This document shows, one piece after another, positions 12,832 through 15,354 of a stretch of DNA of 15,354 bases. Position numbers and translations under genes: made by a program. Position 1 is the first letter of the stretch. Every line of letters starts with the position of its first letter. Source of the DNA: Candidatus Aminicenantota bacterium (GTDB taxonomy: Bacteria > Acidobacteriota > Aminicenantia > UBA2199). The stretch is taken from contig JAUXFB010000006.1 in NCBI GenBank assembly GCA_030620255.1, forward strand, positions 1 through 15,354. The letters are read 5' to 3'. The notes beneath the pieces are model-generated. The model was not told the origin of the DNA. It did no database searches and saw only the letters and a program-made list of their open reading frames with translations.

Positions 12832-13395
12832 ATGTCTTTTAAAAGCTTTTTAAATAAAATCATAAAAAAGAAAGCTCCAGAGGCTGATGAATCTGAAAAA
12901 AAAGAAACAGATAAAGGCCCATTCGATATTTCAGCTGAAAATTTAGAAAAAGCTAAATCAGACAAAAACAATGCTCCATTTGATATAGGACTTGATAATA
13001 TAGAGATAGATGTAGAGCAAGATCCCATTTCTCCAGATATAATAACAGAAAAAGAAGAAGATATAATTTTTGGTGAAATTGACATTTATGTAAGAGATGA
13101 AAAATTTACAACAAAAAAAATCAGCAAACAAGAAATAACAATTGGAAGAGATCCAGCAAAGGCTAATCTAATAATTCTTGAACCCATTATTTCAAAATTA
13201 CACTGTACTGTATTTGCAAAAGAAGGAAAAATTTTTATAAAAGATAATGATTCAACAAATGGAACCTATCTTGTTAGAAATGGTGCAATAATAACAGAAC
13301 AAGAAGTAAAGGAAAAGGACACTATCTCTTTAGGGAAAACAGGAATTGTTAAATTAATCATAAAAAAAACAAATAATAAGGAAAATAATATCTAA
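12832..13395 (+). CDS. FHA-domain protein with acidic N-terminal region
   Basis: Phosphothreonine-binding protein of 187 residues, likely a reader of Ser/Thr phosphorylation. Residues 1-14 form a basic, amphipathic-looking stretch (MSFKSFLNKIIKKK). Residues 15-80 are acidic and disordered-looking and contain a duplicated motif: PFDISAENLE (30-39) and PFDIGLDNIE (49-58). The FHA domain spans about 81-180 with the conserved residues IGRD (104-107), SKLH (121-124) and NGT (143-145), so phosphopeptide binding should be intact. A perfect AAGGAGG precedes the ATG. It follows the PP2C gene on the same strand, a pairing that implies a shared phospho-signalling role. The target is unknown. Confidence 0.88.
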   Translation: MSFKSFLNKIIKKKAPEADESEKKETDKGPFDISAENLEKAKSDKNNAPFDIGLDNIEIDVEQDPISPDIITEKEEDIIFGEIDIYVRDEKFTTKKISKQEITIGRDPAKANLIILEPIISKLHCTVFAKEGKIFIKDNDSTNGTYLVRNGAIITEQEVKEKDTISLGKTGIVKLIIKKTNNKENNI

Positions 13396-13453
13396 TAAAA
13401 CTAAAAAAATAATTCGGAGACAAAAATTAATCCTGAAGTTATTAAGGTAAAAT

Positions 13454-15354
13454 ATGAATTTCTTAAAAGATGATTTAAAAAATAAACTATACAGTTTGCT
13501 CAAAGAAGATTTTGCTATTTCTATTGAAGATATTCAGTTTTCCATTCCATCTAACAGAAAATTCGGCGATCTTTCAACTACAATTCCATTTATAATTGCA
13601 AAAAGAAAAAAAGAAAAACCTTTTATTATAGGAACAAGGATCATTGAAAAAATAAAAAGTAAATTTAATTTCATTTCTGATATAGAACTTGCAAACGGAG
13701 GATTTTTGAATTTCTATTTTAAAAAGGATTTTCTTCTTAAATATTTAATAAAGAACATAAATAGAAAAAACAAAAATAAGAATCAAAAAACCATTGTTGA
13801 GCACACAAGTATAAACCCTAATAAATCTGCTCATATAGGACATTTAAGAAATTCATGCCTTGGAGATACTCTTGTCAAAAGTTTAAAATATCTTGGGTAT
13901 GAAGTAGAGATTCAAAATTATATAGATGATACTGGAATTCAACTTACAGATGTTGTGTGGGGATTATTATATTATAAGAGTAAAAAAATTGAAGACATAA
14001 AAAAAATAAAAGATCTTGCTTCATATTTATGGGAACTTTATCCAGAAGTAAATAAACTGTTTGAAAAAGACAGCAATATGCTTAAACAAAGAACTCAAAC
14101 ACATGAAAAAATTGAAAAAAAAATAGATCCAGAATATGAAATCAGTGATTATATTTCTCAGGAAATTTCAAAAGACCATATAAGAGTAATGGATAGAATT
14201 GGAATAAGATACGATCTTTTAGTAAGAGAAAGCGATATAATTGAACTCGATTTTTTCAAAGAAGCAGCTGATATAATGAAGAAAAAAGGTGTTATGTATC
14301 TATCCAAAGATTCAGATAAAAAGGGGTGCTGGGTCATCAAATATGACAAAGAAAATATTGAAAAGATAATTATTAGATCAAATAATACTGTAACATATAT
14401 AGGCAAGGATATAGCCTATACTTTATGGAAAGTAGGGCTTTTCAAAAAGAATTTCTATTTCAGGAAATTTTCTGAATACAATAATAAAAAAGAGATATTT
14501 ATCACTTATAATAAACCTGATCTAAATATCCATGGATTTGGAAATGCAGTAATGGTTTACAATGTAATTGATACAAGGCAATCATATCTTCAGAATATTA
14601 TTTCTCAAGTTCTTAATAATCTTACAGGGTCAGACTCTAAAAAAAAGCAGGTCCATTTCTCATATGAAATGGTTGCTCTTACTCCAATGTGCGTTAAAGA
14701 ATTAGGTTTTAAAATCTTAAAAGAAGAAGAAAAAAAACCTTATATAGAAGTTTCCGGGAGGAAGGGTATTGCAGTAAAAGCAGATGAACTTATTGATAAA
14801 TTAATTGAAAAGTCATTGGAAGAGGTTAAATTGAGACACCCGCAAATGGAAGATGTTAAGACAAAAAAAATCGCAAAAGAAATTGCTATAGGTGCTTTAA
14901 GATACTTTATGATAAAATTTAATTCAAACTCAGTTATTGCATTTGATTTTAAAGATGCACTCTCATTTGAAGGTGATACTGGCCCTTATCTTCAATACAC
15001 ATTGGTAAGAACGAACAGCATACTTAAAAAACTCAAAATTAAGGATTTTTCAATAGATTTGAAAAACCTTACTGATATTTCTATTTTGAGCGAGAATGAA
15101 TTTAAAATATATTATGAAATTTTATTAGACCTCTCTTTAATTGACTCTCAAATCGAATTTGCTATTTATTCAAATGAACTCTCTGTAATAGCAAAATATA
15201 CTTATTCATTATGCCAGAAATTCAACCATTATTATCACTTATTTTCAATCATTTCTGAACAAAACAAAGATTTAAAAAATTTAAGAATATGCCTGATCTT
15301 TATACTTAAGAATAAACTTGAAAAACTCTATTATATAATGGGAATACCAATTCC
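13454..15354 (+). CDS. argS: Arginyl-tRNA synthetase (3' end cut by the window)
   Basis: Class I synthetase that charges tRNA-Arg. The frame is open for 633 codons to the window edge, ending GIPIP, so probably only a few residues are missing (usual length is about 550-640). Domains: N-terminal additional domain about 1-110 (RKFGDLSTTIPF); catalytic core with NPNKSAHIGHLRNS, carrying the HIGH motif; GYEVEIQNYIDDTG; the KMSKS-equivalent VSGRKGIAVKADELIDKLI; C-terminal DALR anticodon-binding domain with FEGDTGPYLQY and YTYSLCQKFNHYYH. The KMSKS loop is the SGRKG variant rather than MSxRKG. AAGGT (13444-13448) lies five bases before the ATG. There is no in-frame TAG in all 633 codons. tRNA-Arg(TCT) at the other end of the window is probably coincidental. 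Confidence 0.96.
   Translation, partial: MNFLKDDLKNKLYSLLKEDFAISIEDIQFSIPSNRKFGDLSTTIPFIIAKRKKEKPFIIGTRIIEKIKSKFNFISDIELANGGFLNFYFKKDFLLKYLIKNINRKNKNKNQKTIVEHTSINPNKSAHIGHLRNSCLGDTLVKSLKYLGYEVEIQNYIDDTGIQLTDVVWGLLYYKSKKIEDIKKIKDLASYLWELYPEVNKLFEKDSNMLKQRTQTHEKIEKKIDPEYEISDYISQEISKDHIRVMDRIGIRYDLLVRESDIIELDFFKEAADIMKKKGVMYLSKDSDKKGCWVIKYDKENIEKIIIRSNNTVTYIGKDIAYTLWKVGLFKKNFYFRKFSEYNNKKEIFITYNKPDLNIHGFGNAVMVYNVIDTRQSYLQNIISQVLNNLTGSDSKKKQVHFSYEMVALTPMCVKELGFKILKEEEKKPYIEVSGRKGIAVKADELIDKLIEKSLEEVKLRHPQMEDVKTKKIAKEIAIGALRYFMIKFNSNSVIAFDFKDALSFEGDTGPYLQYTLVRTNSILKKLKIKDFSIDLKNLTDISILSENEFKIYYEILLDLSLIDSQIEFAIYSNELSVIAKYTYSLCQKFNHYYHLFSIISEQNKDLKNLRICLIFILKNKLEKLYYIMGIPI

Noticed and set aside
13421..13470. 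ATT-initiated frame reading INPEVIKVKYEFLKR before argS
   Set aside because: It looks protein-like and follows CGGAG, but it is 15 codons long, needs a rare start codon and runs into argS in another frame.
1..15354. CRISPR array, riboswitch, rRNA, integrase or transposase genes
   Set aside because: I saw no regularly spaced repeats, no recognised riboswitch core and no transposase or recombinase motif in any frame. Only REP-like palindromes are present.

Overview
The window is about 15 kb of AT-rich bacterial chromosome (roughly 27-30% GC in hand-counted core stretches) from a diderm, Gram-negative-type organism. The diderm inference rests on an O-antigen-type Wzm/Wzt exporter, an ADP-heptose pathway nucleotidyltransferase and two exported proteins, one with a lipobox-like site. 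The MEP isoprenoid enzyme IspG and a bacterial ArgRS fit this. Neither tRNA gene encodes its 3' CCA. I cannot name the phylum; an uncultured or deep-branching lineage is plausible.

Layout. (1) 1-420: rpsU with a TTG start, then tRNA-Pro(TGG) and tRNA-Arg(TCT), all on +, converging on folK (-). (2) 1056-1784: a secreted DUF4097-type beta-repeat protein. (3) 1785-4032: an accessory island. It holds three hairpin-forming REP-like repeats, an unrecognised 410-residue exported-looking protein on -, and a DinJ/YafQ toxin-antitoxin pair with an operator-like palindrome. A near-identical 25-base REP-like sequence lies at both ends (1804-1828 and 4008-4032) in the same orientation. Base composition inside the island is higher in GC (38-42% in sampled lines). 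(4) 4074-6209: ispG, whose promoter predicts a leaderless mRNA, then a cyclophilin+FKBP dual prolyl isomerase lipoprotein broken by one in-frame TAG. (5) 6236-11681: a tightly packed run of metallo-beta-lactamase-fold hydrolase, cinA, a TrmN6-like methyltransferase, wzm, wzt and hldC, with overlaps or gaps of 18 bases or less. (6) 11836-13395: a membrane-anchored PP2C phosphatase and an FHA-domain protein, a Ser/Thr phospho-signalling pair with no kinase in view. (7) 13454-end: argS, cut by the window a few codons before its expected end.

How the genes work together: most of the window is housekeeping (translation, folate, isoprenoids, protein folding, tRNA modification) with an envelope polysaccharide/heptose block. 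The accessory island looks acquired. Several promoters with sigma-70-like hexamers at exactly 17-base spacing can be read in the intergenic gaps. They are pattern matches in AT-rich DNA and so remain inference. The points that most deserve a second look are the lone TAG inside an otherwise intact immunophilin fusion, the REP-bracketed island with its orphan protein, the leaderless-type promoters, and the duplicated PFDI motif in the FHA protein.
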